DNA of 64,000 nucleotides from Cytidiella melzeri (GCA_022592445.1 JABYQR010000011.1:186001-250000), one strand, 5' to 3'. Counted from the first letter of the stretch, positions 22,629-36,391 are shown. Notes: generated by a model from the sequence alone, not told the origin. Numbers and translations are program-made.

Positions 22629-24171
22629 ATGGAAGACCGCAGAGCACTCCATGAGCTCGAAATATCGCATCGTCCCTCCAAAACATGGTCGCAGACACTA
22701 CACGCGATCTTGTTTGCACTCGTGTTCAATGTAGGCTGTATCATGATAAATTCCTTCCAGTTCGTAATCCTGCTACCATTGCGTATTGTTCCCCTATCAC
22801 CTGCACGTATGTTGTACGCAGAGGGCATAAGATACAGCAAGGGAGCGTTCGGTACTCTGCTCAGTACGTGCCACACGTTCTTCTCTTTGACAGTACATGC
22901 CAACATTAACCGTCACGTCGCAACAGTTCTCGTCTGCCAGTTGTTTGCTCCTACATCCTTGCACGTAACTTTCCAACAGGACGGCCCCGGAAGCTTCACG
23001 CAGCAGGAGATTGATGAGGTCGCTGAGCGAGACGCGTCGGGGAGAGTGGTATCGCTGCACTTGCCCGAGAAGACTGTCCTGATTGCGAATCACCAGGTTG
23101 GTACTTTCGTTGCATACACTGTCTCACTGGTACTCATACCTTGAGGTCCCTCAGGTTTACGTCGACTGGTGGTATGCGTGGTGCTTGACGTATTTCATGG
23201 GAACCCATAAGGACGTCTTGATAGTACTCAAGAAGAGCCTTAAATGGCTGCCCGTCGTTGGATGGGTGCGTGCGCCGCATACGATCTTTCTCTGTCCATT
23301 TTCTCAATACATCACACAGGGAATGCAATTCTTCGACTTTATTTTTCTGAGTCGCTCTTGGGCTTCAGATCGCTTACATCTGGCCAACTCGCTTGGGCGG
23401 CTAGGCCAAAACGCAGAGAGCAAGGACACGCCGCTCACGTTTATTCTATACCCAGAGGGCACACTCGTCAGTAAAGACACGAGACCAATAAGCAAAAAGT
23501 ATGCAGATAAGATAGGCATCGTGAGTTTATTCTGGCATCCGTATAACTCCGTAATTTAAGTTTGGGCAGTCTGATATGCGCCACTGTTTGTTACCGCGGT
23601 CTACTGGTCTGCACTACTCGTTACGTTCCCTTGCGCCGCGCATTCCCAGTCTGCAGCTGATAGATATTACTGTGGCATACCCAGGTATGTCCTTCAACTG
23701 ACTGTTACGACGTGGCGTACTAACTCTGTAGCAGGCATTCCCGCCTACAAATACGGACAGTCGTATTATACCCTTCGTTCCATCTTCGTGGACGGCATCC
23801 CACCTCCCAAGGTGTACATGCACATTCGTAAATTCCATGTATCTCATGAGGTACCCATCGGCGACCTTTCAGCCACTAACCCTTCCGCAATCCCACAAAA
23901 GACGCTCAAAACAAAGCTCGGCCAGCCGGAGGCGGTCGAAACCGACATTCCCGAGGCAGAAAGGGACAAGTTTGACCTCTGGTTACGAGATCTGTGGTGT
24001 CGGAAGGACGACGATTTGGAGCGGTACTTGACCACTGGCGCATTCGTCGCTGAGCCTGAGCAAGCTATTGAGATACCCCTTGCTCTGAAGAAGAAACGTG
24101 AGGCCCTCGATGCGTTTTGCTTCTTCGTGCCAGCCTTCCTTGGTTGGGTGTTTTCGAGGATACCCACATGA
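22629..24171 (+). CDS. 1-acyl-glycerophosphate / lysophospholipid acyltransferase (PlsC family, Cst26/LCLAT1-like)
   Basis: PlsC-type enzymes move an acyl chain from acyl-CoA to a lysophospholipid in the ER membrane. From ATG 22629 the N-terminus carries a hydrophobic helix (LHAILFALVFNVGCIMI then FQFVILLPLRIV). The catalytic HX4D block is LIANHQVYVDWWYAW, and the substrate-binding EGT motif is FILYPEGTLVSKDTR. Between them is KKSLKWLPVVGWGMQFFDFI, assembled across an intron. The C-terminal part reads ITVAYPAGIPAYKYGQSYYTLRSIF and ends in a short hydrophobic helix (FCFFVPAFLGWVF). The NHQ(x4)DW form and the DG-PPPKVYMHIR segment are typical of the Cst26/Psi1 and AGPAT3-5 branch rather than Slc1. 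There are about six exons; I place the stop at 24169-24171. Confidence 0.87.
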
Positions 24172-24368
24172 CATGCCTTTGTCCTGCTACAGACCACAAC
24201 CTAGCCCCTGCTGTTCATCTCTAACTCTTCACAATGTAACTGGGATGTATCGCATTTGACATTACAATGGATGTGTATCGTATTTCGGCAAGAACGGCAT
24301 CCCCAGTGGTTGAGATATCATGCGTACGTACATGAGTTACGAGACCGAAGGTTGACAGCAATCCTGCT

Positions 24369-24727
24369 TCAATGGTTTTGTCGGCGATTCTCTATTTGTT
24401 TTACCATGAAGAGGCTGGAGTCCAAGAAACGATCGACGCAGTTCGCCAGACATGTCGATTCTGCGCGAGAAAAGCTAGTCGAGGGTGTACTAGTTACACA
24501 TCTGACGAGGAACGGTCAGTAGCAGAGCGCACGAGCCAAGAGTGCCGAACTGACTTGTCCCAGCAGATACCGGTGAATGAGTGTATTGATGAGTGTACAC
24601 GCGCCTGAGCCTGTTCATTCTCAATGAATGTACCGATTTCTTTCTGCTCAGCGAAAGTGGTCAAGCAGGATGATGTGCTGGAGAACTTGGGTTTACGCAC
24701 CCTCGTGGCCTCGTCGAATTGATCCAT
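24369..24727 (-). CDS. TIM8: Mitochondrial import inner membrane translocase subunit Tim8
   Basis: Tim8 is a small intermembrane-space chaperone that, with Tim13, escorts hydrophobic precursors to the TIM22 complex. Three minus-strand exons (24727-24701, 24643-24555, 24501-24369) give an 82-residue protein. The twin CX3C motifs are present: CWDKC (across an intron) and CLANC, 16 residues apart. The family lead-in is KEIGTFIENEQAQARVHSSI and the tail is VDRFLDSSLFMVKQIENRR. The exons are 27, 89 and 133 nt with canonical GT-AG borders, so no single open frame shows the protein. The first exon encodes MDQFDEATR; an upstream extension is not excluded but is not needed. Confidence 0.9.
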
Positions 24728-24891
24728 AGTGATATTTCAAGAGACCTGGGCTGTGTTCAGGGTGAATGCTTTACAGTAGACACAATGATACCAAGGCTTA
24801 CTGAAGTAGCAACCAGTAGAAACCGGTGTCGACTGACAAGTTGCCAGAGAGGAATGTGAGGACTGTACGGACGCGCGACACGCAGAAGCGG

Positions 24892-25230
24892 CTATTTCGG
24901 CAAAGAGCGGAATCTCGATTTGATGGTGTGATCCCGCTTCTTCCGTCCAGATTTCTCTTTAGGAACGCACAGTTGTTCGTTCGCATCTTCTCATAGGAGA
25001 GTTATCCCTCGTGAAATACCAACCAGGGGCAGCGCACGCGACAAAAACGACATACTGTACCGGTGCCAAACCTCTCCAGAGCTGTACTGCACCTTAATGA
25101 TCCATTGCTGAGCCAGGCTATACAAAGTCGCAGCCGCGCCGACGGTAATGAAGAAACGTTCTGGTACGAGCTCAACACGTTTCGTTCCACCGCTGATATA
25201 GCTCAGATGCTGCCATGTCTTGATTAGCAG
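24892..25230 (-). CDS. Small unrecognised protein, 3' part, one predicted membrane segment; 5' end unresolved
   Basis: Two exons read smoothly on the minus strand. The first runs 25230-25056, after a CTGAC branch-like site and AAG acceptor. The second runs 24986-24892, after a GTATGT donor and AAG acceptor, and ends in TAG. Together they encode at least 89 residues. The sequence starts LLIKTWQHLSYISGGTKR, has a hydrophobic span FFITVGAAATLYSLAQQWII, then SSGEVWHRYNANEQLC and a strongly basic tail (KKRDHTIKSRFRSLPK). The amphiphilic layout suits a small mitochondrial or ER membrane protein. I do not recognise a family. No in-frame ATG lies in the first exon, so at least one upstream exon is missing. 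Candidates include an open segment starting at ATG 25581. The gene sits 165 bp upstream of TIM8 on the same strand. Confidence 0.45.
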
Positions 25231-26683
25231 CTTGCAGAGCGGTCAGCACGAGGCCTTCACGCGTGCTCAGGTTATGACAGTTCTTTTCCGCCCTCTAGCC
25301 AGTCAATGCGGAAACATGCACTGTGGTGGGATGGAGAATGACACAGAAGATCTTCCAACTTATCTCCTTTTGCATGCGGAGGAATTACGCTTATAACCGG
25401 CATGCTTCTCTTGGATAGCCACAGGCGCGCACCCAGAATCTTACTAGTCCTCGCAGAAATGACTGGCTTCGGGATGAAGCCCTGAAACCGCAATTTGTGG
25501 GCCGGGGCACATTCCCCTGTGTCCCGAGCCGGGAATGCGCGAGTTTATGTACGTCTCATATGACACTATCCCGAACGACATTCCGATGCTTACACCAGTG
25601 TGTCCTTAGTTGATTGTATTCGCATCCAAACCTGCTTGTCATGAGCAAGACAAGCTCGACATTTCTCTGGTAGTTCTAAGAAGCACTAAGCGTGATAGCG
25701 CAGGACGTGTGCTTGCCTCCCTCGCAGAGCCAGACAACCTTTGCCGAATACACGCCGCGGGCCGCTCTGTAAATCCCTGGATCTTTCGGATGTCGACCTA
25801 CCACCCCTTAGGCACAGAACAGCCATAGGACGTTAGGCTTGCGCACTGCACACCTTCTGTGCACCTGTGCGTGCTACTAACGCCGAGGTGTGTGAAGCGC
25901 AATGGTGGTCTAGATTATACATATCGGAGGAAAGCGAGACAAATGAACGGACGACTTTATTCCCGCAGAATGAAATCCAGGCGTATCTGTGGTGATATTT
26001 ATCGATCGAAATTGAAAGAGCGTATCCAGAGTAGAAGAGCTGATCAAGTAGGTATAACCGGCAATGTCTCTATTGCTGCTAGCCGGACATTCCGCCTCCG
26101 CAAAGAAGTGATACACCCGCCGCTTGTGACTGGCAGAGGACGGTCATGGACGCACTGCAAGAAAGTGGCGTCAAGGCTGTAGGGGACGGTAGTTGGAGTT
26201 GTCGGTTGTTGTTGTAGAACAGAATTGATGAGAGGATTTGCATCCGCGAAGGTAGCAGCGTCGGAGATCGAGATCGCTGCTGTGTTGAAATATTCAGCCA
26301 CACGGCCCTTGCGGCTTGGAGATATTTTTGACCAAAAACTTTGATCATTTGTTTTGCTGCGTCTGCTATGCATCCTACAATCTCCTCGTTTGAATAATCT
26401 CTTTCAATTAACGACTTCTGCCCTGCTTCACGCCTGAACAGCGTTTGGTCGCTTCTGCGCTGGTCAGGTCGACACCTGTTCTGTATGGCCATCGATTGCC
26501 CTACGGTGATGATCAATGTTTACATGCTTTGCATTCCAGGCCACACGTGAGCTGTGCACAAACCAGGATTATAGTGAGGAATGCGATATAAAGGAACCCC
26601 TCCACAAGAATCGGGCGCCTCAACTCATCCTGGTCAGTACAGCGTCACTCCTGCGTTGCATTCCTCCCCCCACGGTCCCCTTC
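25231..26683. other. Gene-poor gap with protein-like open segments
   Basis: About 1.4 kb contains no gene I can name. On the minus strand, 25493-25272 and 26516-25910 hold open segments with protein-like composition, for example NTAAISISDAATFADANPL near 26290-26230. They lack start codons in context or a consistent splice path. The minus segment 25581-25447 starts with ATG and ends at a GTAAGA donor; it may be the missing 5' exon of the gene at 24892-25230. The rest may be an untranslated leader or decayed sequence. Confidence 0.3.
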
Positions 26684-28689
26684 ATGGCATCATCCAGTTC
26701 AACAGACCGTGCCACCCCTTCTCATTCAGGTTCGCAGCAAACCTGGATCCCCCAGCAAGTCAACACGCCGTAAGTCTTTTCTTGATCACTCCCCTGCCCA
26801 CCACCGAGCTCTCCTCTGAAACAGTCCTCAATACCTCGGTCGCAAGACACTGCCGATCAAGAGAGCCGACGCAGAGTCGCTCACCCGCGAGGATCTGCAG
26901 TATGACCTTCTGTACTTCATCTTTGCCGACCCGACACAGGCGTTCGTCGACTCGATGGCCCCGGGAAAGCCGCTCGTTAACTTTTGTGATCTCTACGTGA
27001 ACGCCTTGTTCAACTCAAACAAATGCTCCAAGGTGCTCAAGGACAAGATGGTTGACACCCCCGAGTTTGCCATCGAGTTTGCCAAGATTGCTCTGTTGAC
27101 AAACGTCGGTAGGATCAATACCACGATGGCTTGTGCGTTCGAAAGTGTCTCATCCATCATGTCTCAGTACTGATCATCAGTTCACTTCGCACAGTCTTCC
27201 CTGAGATGAAGACTGCTTTGCGAAGCTATCATCCCGTTCCATCCCTTCAAAAGTCCGATGGCAACCTACAGGATGCTCCTCGTATCAAAAATTGTCTCAA
27301 GGCCGCCCTATTACCGTTCGAATTCAAGACGACGCCTCCTGCAACTCCTGCCGACATACGAGAGAAGGCGGTAAGGCCCCTTCCGTCCCTTTGTTGTGCC
27401 TGTCACTAACGGTCCATTTAGCGAAACGGTCAAATCCCACCTACCAGCGTGGTCAATCTCATCTTCGTTCTGTCTAATGCCTCGCATGCTCTGGTGAGAA
27501 GGAACGGAAATGCGTCAGTCGTCATGCACCTGACGCCCAGTGTACTGTCTAGCAATTAGCCCAGCTGCACTTCGAGCCTCCCGTCGAGTTCCTTGACCTG
27601 TTTCTGCCGATCAACCTGTCTTCTGTATCGCGTGCAAAGGCTTTCCTATGGCTGATCTTCCACTATCTCTCCGAGCCGGACGCCCCGAATCCTTTCGACG
27701 ATGACTGGTCGCGTCAAAACCCCGGGAAGGTTCCGAGGATGCAGAGCATCAGCCGCGAGGAAATGCTTCGAGAAAATCAGGACCCGCCAGAAGAGGTTGA
27801 GTGGGGTAGACGTATGAGCTCGATGAGGAGCAAGTTTCTCAAAGAACTTGTTGACGAGATGGAAGCCGACAACAGACGGAAGAAGAGCGCCGCAGCGGCC
27901 CCTCAGCCCTCGCCATACTCCACGCCTGGATTCTCCGGTATGTTTCAGAACGTACCGTCCATACAACCACTCATACATTTTTTTGTCCTGTTGTCCGCCC
28001 CATAGTCCAAGAGCCAAGTGGGAGCCGTCGTTCTCGCTCACACAGGCCGGCGGTGTCGACGGCGGAAGGCAGTCGAGGATCCTCTTACGGGCACGAATAT
28101 GTTTCGACACATCAGCCACCGGTCTCACATCAGCCACCGGTCCAACAGCCTGTTCCCCGTGCTCCGCGAGCAGTCCCCTTAGGTATTCTTCGCGTTTCTG
28201 TCGCATCACCTTCCGTGCTGATACTCGGGCTCCGTAGTAGACCCCGGAGTTCCTGAAAGCGCAACTTCTGAGCGCACGATGCTGGAGCGTAAGAACTCAT
28301 TCGACATCCCTGCGTATAGGTTCTCACCTGGTTTTTTTAACCACACAGATGCCTGGCACGTTGCGAATAACATTGACCCGTTGGAAGACTCTGATACCGA
28401 GGCCGATGAGCACGTTAGACTTGATTACAGTACGCACCAGTGTCGTCTGTAGTGCTGGCGCCACCATCTCACATCGTCAACCTCAACAGATCGTAGACTC
28501 CGTATTCTCTCACGGCTCCGCGGGAAGGATCCTACGCCCCCACCGACGCAACAAGCTGGCTCTAGCACTGGTACCTCTGCTAGCACCCAGTATCAGATGC
28601 AGTCGCAGTTCCATACAGCTGCACAGAATGCTCCCTCCTCCTCCTCCTCTGAACCCAAAGGCAAATTGCGGCAGGTGACATGGGAATAA
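26684..28689 (+). CDS. IES1: Ies1-like INO80 chromatin-remodelling subunit, copy B
   Basis: Eight exons (26684-26769, 26825-27132, 27195-27370, 27422-27493, 27565-27937, 28006-28182, 28238-28429, 28490-28689) sum to 1584 nt, 527 residues. The Ies1 core is complete: DAESLTREDLQYDLLYFIF, LVNFCDLYVNALFNSNKCSK, LLTNVGRINTTMA then FFPEMKTALRSYHPVPSLQK, LQDAPRIKNCLKAALLP, IPPTSVVNLIFVLSNASHAL and VSRAKAFLWLIFHYLSEPDA. Two tandem repeats of the type (T/S)HQPPV occur near 28110-28150. The C-terminus is basic and Ser-rich, ending VTWE. Several intron positions match those of copy A: after MA-phase-1 before FFPEM, before RNG/RSG-PPTS, and before the LHF/LARNHF block. This shows they are true duplicates of a spliced gene. 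Copy B looks closer to the family consensus and is the likelier INO80 component. Confidence 0.88.
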
Positions 28690-29623
28690 CTGGGCAATGA
28701 AGTGCTCACAGCGAACACAGTTTAGGAGGCTCGCTGTCCTAGTGGATGGTGGTGGTTCGAATTGTGGAGAGAACGGACCAGAAATGGCACCGTGGTGTGT
28801 TGTTCTGACAACCAAATTTTGCGATCTCCCCTCCCAAACCGTCCTAAATTTTTCTCCTCAAACGTATCCTCAGAGCTTTACCATACTTAGCCATCATACT
28901 AACCGTCTCATCCCGCCGCGTATTTTGTCTTGCTTTACTTAATGCTATACGTAATATTGAGGGCTGGCTCCCCACCTCCTCGGACTGAATATACCTATCG
29001 CGCGCTGTTTCGCAAGGATGCCGTGTTCAATCAGTGAAGCCGCTGCGTCTCAAAAAATGAGCTAGTCAGACAAGTTACGTACGGTCACACCCAGGAACAG
29101 CGGTGAGCCCAAGTGTGTACAGCTGACTTGAACACAAGTTGACGTAAATACCTAAGGCCTTGCCTTATGCACCCAGCCCTTGCAATCAAAGCCTGAGCAG
29201 GAGGAGGCACTATGAGAGCACTTCTAAATTTGGTAGACGACCGTGTAGTTGAAAATTGCGGACACCGTTTGTGGTCGTAGCAGCTAAGCAGAAGAGCCAT
29301 TAGAGCGTGTTTGTTATGGTGTTACATGGGTTTGACTCGGATCACAGCACTGGCTGGCGCCTCTTGGGCGCCTCCATTCAAGTAAGTACTACGTTATGGG
29401 CGCTCGTATAACTTTAAGCGTGGGAGAACTGAAAGCCGGCGACGTCCGGGTTACTGCACTGCCACCATGTCACGTGACCTGCGCGTCGCGTCAACGCCAC
29501 TGGCCGCGCAGTTCAACTGCCCAAGGACCATCACCATCTGTTTAGGGTAATCGCGCCTTTACCGACGTCGCCCGCCGTCCATCCCGCCGTTCTTTAAGAT
29601 ACTACTTCGCTGCAGTCAATGTC
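28690..29623. other. Intergenic, no gene seen
   Basis: This is the 3' flank of IES1 copy B (T-rich at about 28800-28940) and the upstream region of the SAP-domain gene. A perfect TCACGTGA palindrome is at 29470-29477. No conserved frame was found. Confidence 0.4.
29470..29477. promoter_or_regulatory. TCACGTGA E-box palindrome upstream of SAP-domain gene
   Basis: The 8-bp palindrome TCACGTGA contains the CACGTG core bound by bHLH factors (Cbf1/Pho4 class in yeasts). It lies 147 bp before the ATG at 29624, in a CpG-rich segment. Function is inferred from position only. Confidence 0.35.
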
Positions 29624-31839
29624 ATGGCCGCAATACCAGACAGGAAGACACTGTCATCCATGAGAAGAGCGGATCTTCAGAAACTATGCAAGGTACGCTT
29701 AACCAAGCCTTTTGATCCGCCCTAAACACAAGTGACTGTTTGAATAGGAGCGCGGCCTCAAAGCGAATTTGAAGACAGAAGAACTTATCGACTTGCTCCT
29801 GGACATCGGGCAGCCTGCCGACCCACCACGAGTCCCCGGTCGCTCCTCTTCTGTCAGGGTTGTCAGCAGGGTAGGATCGAGTTCGACGACGAGAGGCCGG
29901 GTCGGGTCGATGATTGTACACGACGTAGGGGAAGATGAACAGGAAGCTGGAGAGGCGGAGGACGCATTATCTCAGTCTGGTACACCTGTCGAACCAATGC
30001 AAGAAGATCTCCCTGGGCCGTCCACCCGCAAAAAGGCAAAGGAGACGCAATTCAAGTTAGGTGTCGGTCGGCCGACTGCTATAGGCGGAGCTGGTGCACG
30101 AGCTCCCAGCTCGTCAGTTGGCAAGCCCAGATCAAAACGAGGCAAAGGTAGTGCCGCTGTAAAACCGTCTGAGGCTGCTATTCAAGAAGAGGAGGAAGGT
30201 GAGTACAAAGGTCGGTGTGTTTCCAATGTACTGACATTGCGCAGAAGCAGAGTCTTCGGCTATACCGGACCCAATGCGTGAGTGTAATGGATGCTCTTGC
30301 TCTCATAAACATGCTTATGTTCATCTCAAACCGCAAGACGGACTTCCATCGGCTACTCAGCCTCAACCCTCTGGTCCTCCTGCACATGCACCCACCTATG
30401 CTGAAGACCTCAAAGCATATATCTCTAGTATGGTACGACTTCGTTCAGCGAGCCATCTTCACCCTTTACTGACGTCAATTAGGTCGAGCCTTTGAAAGTT
30501 CATCTTGGTGTTCTTCAGGCGGAGCTAGAGCGAGCAACGAGGAACTCGGAAGATGTACATAGCTTGCGAAGTTCAATAACTGAGCTAACTTCTCAGCTGG
30601 CCACGTTACAAGGACGAGATTTAGACAGGGGTCGGTTAATGGAGTCCTTGAGGGAGGAACTTGCCGCACTGAAGCTTGCCCGTACCGAAGGCTCAGAAGA
30701 TATCAGAATGGAGTCAGGCAAATCACCTTTGGCGTGCGTTCATTTCTGTCATAGCGTTGAATGTTCGACAGACCGTCCACTAACTACGTGCAACAACACA
30801 CAGAGAGGGTTCAAGAGCCGCAGATACTTCGTCCGGCTCAGCTGGTGTTGATGATTCCCCAAAAACTAGTCTGGGCAAACGACAGCGTGAATCCGATGAT
30901 AGTAATATGACTGGCGTCATCGAGCCTGGCCAGGTTGGGATTCTCGGCGGAGAGGCACTGGCAAAGCACGTCCTTCGTCCTAGCAGGAAAAAGGCTAAGC
31001 TTGATCAGTCACAGGGCCAAGAGGCAACAGCTTCAGGAGAAGAGGTCATAAGTAACAACGAGGTGGAAATGGTCGATTCGGCTCCGCGACCTTTCACTGT
31101 TTTCAGTGGGCCAGAAGAACCCCCAGAAACTGGAGCATTTTCCGATGGCCCACCCCCTACAAGACGTCTATCAAGCTTATTCACATTCCCTACTGTAACT
31201 CCCCCAAACGGTGCCACGCCAACCACGTCTACCAGCACCTCGCAGGGGTTAGAAAACCAAGCGCCCTCAACAGGAAACGCCTTCAGCTTTAGTTTTGCGA
31301 ACTCTATCTTCCGGCCGATGACCTCCACACCTCCTGAACGTCCGTCAACTGCCTTGCCCCCTCCCCAGCCTCCGACCTCACCAACCCCTATTGGCCCAGG
31401 TAGCAACATGTTCCCATATGCGCCACCGAATTCGAAACCACGTCCAGGGAGTCGGCCCAATTCTCGAGCTGCACAGTCTCAAGCTCAGCTCGGAGTAAGC
31501 GCCGCCGCAGCCGCAGGTCCATCGTCAGCAGCGGCGCCAGGCGAAGGGACTATTAGCCCTGCGGTGCACTCACAGAGTTCTTCGCTTGCGCCCGTCGGCG
31601 AGAAGTCCAGTTCCGGTGTCGACGGTCAAGGTACCATCTACGCCAATCCTATAGGTGTTGGGAGCCTGGGTGTCGGTCTACCTGGGATTGTGGCGCTGCC
31701 ACTGCCTCCGGACACGCCTGATCAACCGATGAAACGGACAATGTACGGCACGGAACTGGAGGGGGACTCGCGGTTCGGGGATTTTGGCGTCGAGGGGGTC
31801 GCGATGGGGTTTTGGACAGGGGCGGCCCCCCGATTCTGA
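29624..31839 (+). CDS. SAP-domain protein with coiled coil and disordered C-terminus
   Basis: Five exons (29624-29692, 29748-30198, 30245-30432, 30483-30733, 30804-31839) sum to 1995 nt, 664 residues. Residues 8-42 form a SAP motif: LSSMRRADLQKLCKERGLKA then LKTEELIDLLLDI. SAP motifs bind AT-rich DNA and occur in chromatin and RNA-processing proteins. A basic, Ser-rich region follows with KPRSKRGKGS. A small Cys/His cluster (CNGCSCSHKHAYVH) lies near residue 190; whether it binds metal is unknown. A coiled coil spans roughly 240-310 (VHLGVLQAELERATRNSED to MESLREELAALKLA). The last 350 residues are Pro/Ser/Thr-rich, with a basic RKKAKLD patch that could be a nuclear localisation signal. The family beyond SAP is not recognised. 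Confidence 0.78.
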
Positions 31840-34445
<2,606 letters not shown>

Positions 34446-34463
34446 TTTTAGCTGAATAGTACC

Positions 34464-34640
34464 TTACGACGAAGAGGATAAGTTATCGACTGGGGGGACG
34501 GGGATGGGGAGAGCAGACAGAGACGGGCTGAGGCTAGTAGTAGTCGCACTAGACGCCGTGCCTAGATTTGATGTAGAGGCGGAGAGCGTCCCAAACATGT
34601 TTCGCAACACGTTTGAGACATTGATGGGTCGCGAGCTCAT
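34464..34640 (-). other. Possible upstream ORF in the MAP kinase leader (58 codons)
   Basis: A minus-strand ATG at 34640 opens a 58-codon Ser/Pro-rich frame (starting MSSRPINVSNV) that stops at 34464, 18 nt before the kinase ATG. If the transcript starts upstream of 34640, this is a long upstream ORF that could damp kinase translation. It could also be chance. No splice pair of normal size fuses it to the kinase. Confidence 0.35.
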
Positions 34641-34918
34641 CGCCGCTGTCGACGGAGGCAGTGCTTGGCCCGGCGGTGGGACAGACAATGCATGTAGCCA
34701 GGGCGCGCAGTCCGTCGTCACGAGATGTCAATGTTGAGCGTATGTCGAGCATCTGGTAACGACTCTTTTTCTTTCCACGGCCGTAGCAACAGTCTCGATG
34801 GCCCTTATTATATTATATTGTTCGCCTGAGCGCGCTCTAAAAGCTCTGCCTCCGCTTCGTTTCGCTCTAGTCTCCCTTTCCTCCTCCCTCTCACTCTCTC
34901 CCTCGCTTTCTTCATTCC

Positions 34919-34924
34919 TATAAA
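34919..34924 (+). promoter_or_regulatory. TATA box of the cupredoxin gene
   Basis: TATAAA at 34919-34924 lies 80 bp before the ATG at 35004. It directly follows a CT-rich tract (about 34862-34918), the usual pattern of strongly expressed fungal genes. Confidence 0.55.
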
Positions 34925-35003
34925 TCCAGACTCGCAGGAGCGATAGTCACTCATTCATTTCTCAACTTCACCCATTCGCCCATATCCCTCTTCTCTGGTA
35001 GAA

Positions 35004-36391
35004 ATGTTTTTCCGCGCCCTTCCCGCTGTCTTTGCCGCTGCGACCGCCGTCAGTGCCACAGTCTACGATGTTACCGTAGGAAGCGCCAGCGGCGCACTCA
35101 CCTTCACTCCAGAGGCAATCGTGAGTCTCGCCCTGTGCGTCCTCATTCGTATTATCGCTCATCGCCTTGTTCAGTCTGCAGCAGTCGGAGACCAGGTAGT
35201 CTTCCATTTCCAGCAAAAGAACCATACCGCAACCCAGTCCTCTTTTGCCAACCCTTGCGGACTCAAGGAGGGAGGATTTGACTCTGGATTGTACGCTGCT
35301 GCAGTCATGAATCATCGCAGCTCATATATGCTAACGAATATATGCTATCTAGCAACCCCGTTCCCGCGAACCAGACTGACAACTTCCCAACGTTCACCAT
35401 TCCAGTCAACGATGTAAGACTGCTCGTACTCACCTTACACACATTGCACACACTGACTTGTCTGCAGTTGAATCCAATCTGGGTGTTCTGCGACCAAGCC
35501 GCTGGCACCCCTAACAGCCATTGTGGCCAGGGCATGGTATTCGCCGTCAACTGCCCGGCAGATGGCTCTCCCAACTCATTCACGAACTTCAAGAACGCTG
35601 CTCTCGCTATCGGTGCCCAACTCAAGGCCAACGCATCTGCCGCATCCGCAACTGTATCGGCTGCTGCTACAGCGACTCCCCCGCCCACCTCCACCGAGTC
35701 TTGGTCGTACACGACCGCCCCCGCAGGCTACTCCTACCCTGCCGCGCCCTCGGTCAGCACCGTTACCGTCACTGTCACCGTTGATCAAGACGTCTGGACC
35801 ACTACTTACGGTTCCTACCCTGGATCGCCTGACCCCACTCCGGCTGCTCTAACTGGCCAAGTGCACACGGTCATCGTTGGCAACAACGGCACCTTGACGT
35901 ACGACCCGCCCTTCGTCATGGCTCAGCCCCGCGACACCATCTCGTTCGAGTTCCACGCCAAGAACCACACCGCGACGTTGACTTCATTCGGCACGCCCTG
36001 TGTCCCCAACCTCCTGGCAGATGGTACCCACACCCTCGACTCTGGCTTCATGTTCGTTGATGCCAACGCAACGACTTTCCCCACCTGGAATGTCACCGTC
36101 AATGACACCACTCCCCTGTGGTTCTCCTGCCAGCAGACCAACCCGAAGAGTCATTGTGGTGCGGGAATGGTTTTCGCCGTCAACCCCGTGCAGACGTCGC
36201 CCCGAAACTTCAGCGCGTACCAAGCTCTTGCCATGATTGCCAACGGCACAAACGCTACCACCAGCGCGTCCTCGCCCAACACCACTCAGTCCTCCACGCC
36301 TTCTGGCTCGAACAACGGTGCCGGCAACGTCGTGATCAATGCTGCGCTCGGCCTCGGCTCGGTCCTCGCCATGTTCGCTCTTGCGCTTTAG
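35004..36391 (+). CDS. Secreted two-domain cupredoxin, probably GPI-anchored
   Basis: Four exons (35004-35120, 35175-35290, 35353-35413, 35468-36391) encode 405 residues. A signal peptide is visible (MFFRALPAVFAAATAVSA). Two cupredoxin domains follow. Each has an N-terminal His in KNHTAT and a C-terminal Cys...HCGxGM cluster: VFCDQAAG...SHCGQGMVFAV and WFSCQQTN...SHCGAGMVFAV. His, Cys, His and Met are the type I copper ligands, so both sites look intact. A Ser/Thr/Ala-rich linker joins the domains. The C-terminus is Ser/Thr/Asn-rich and ends in a hydrophobic helix (VLAMFALAL) after NNGAGN, a typical GPI-anchor signal. Related fungal proteins are extracellular or wall-bound and of unknown redox partner. 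Confidence 0.88.

Noticed and set aside
27646..28209. 187-codon minus-strand frame opposite IES1 copy B
   Set aside because: It crosses two introns of the sense gene without its own signals and has no family features.
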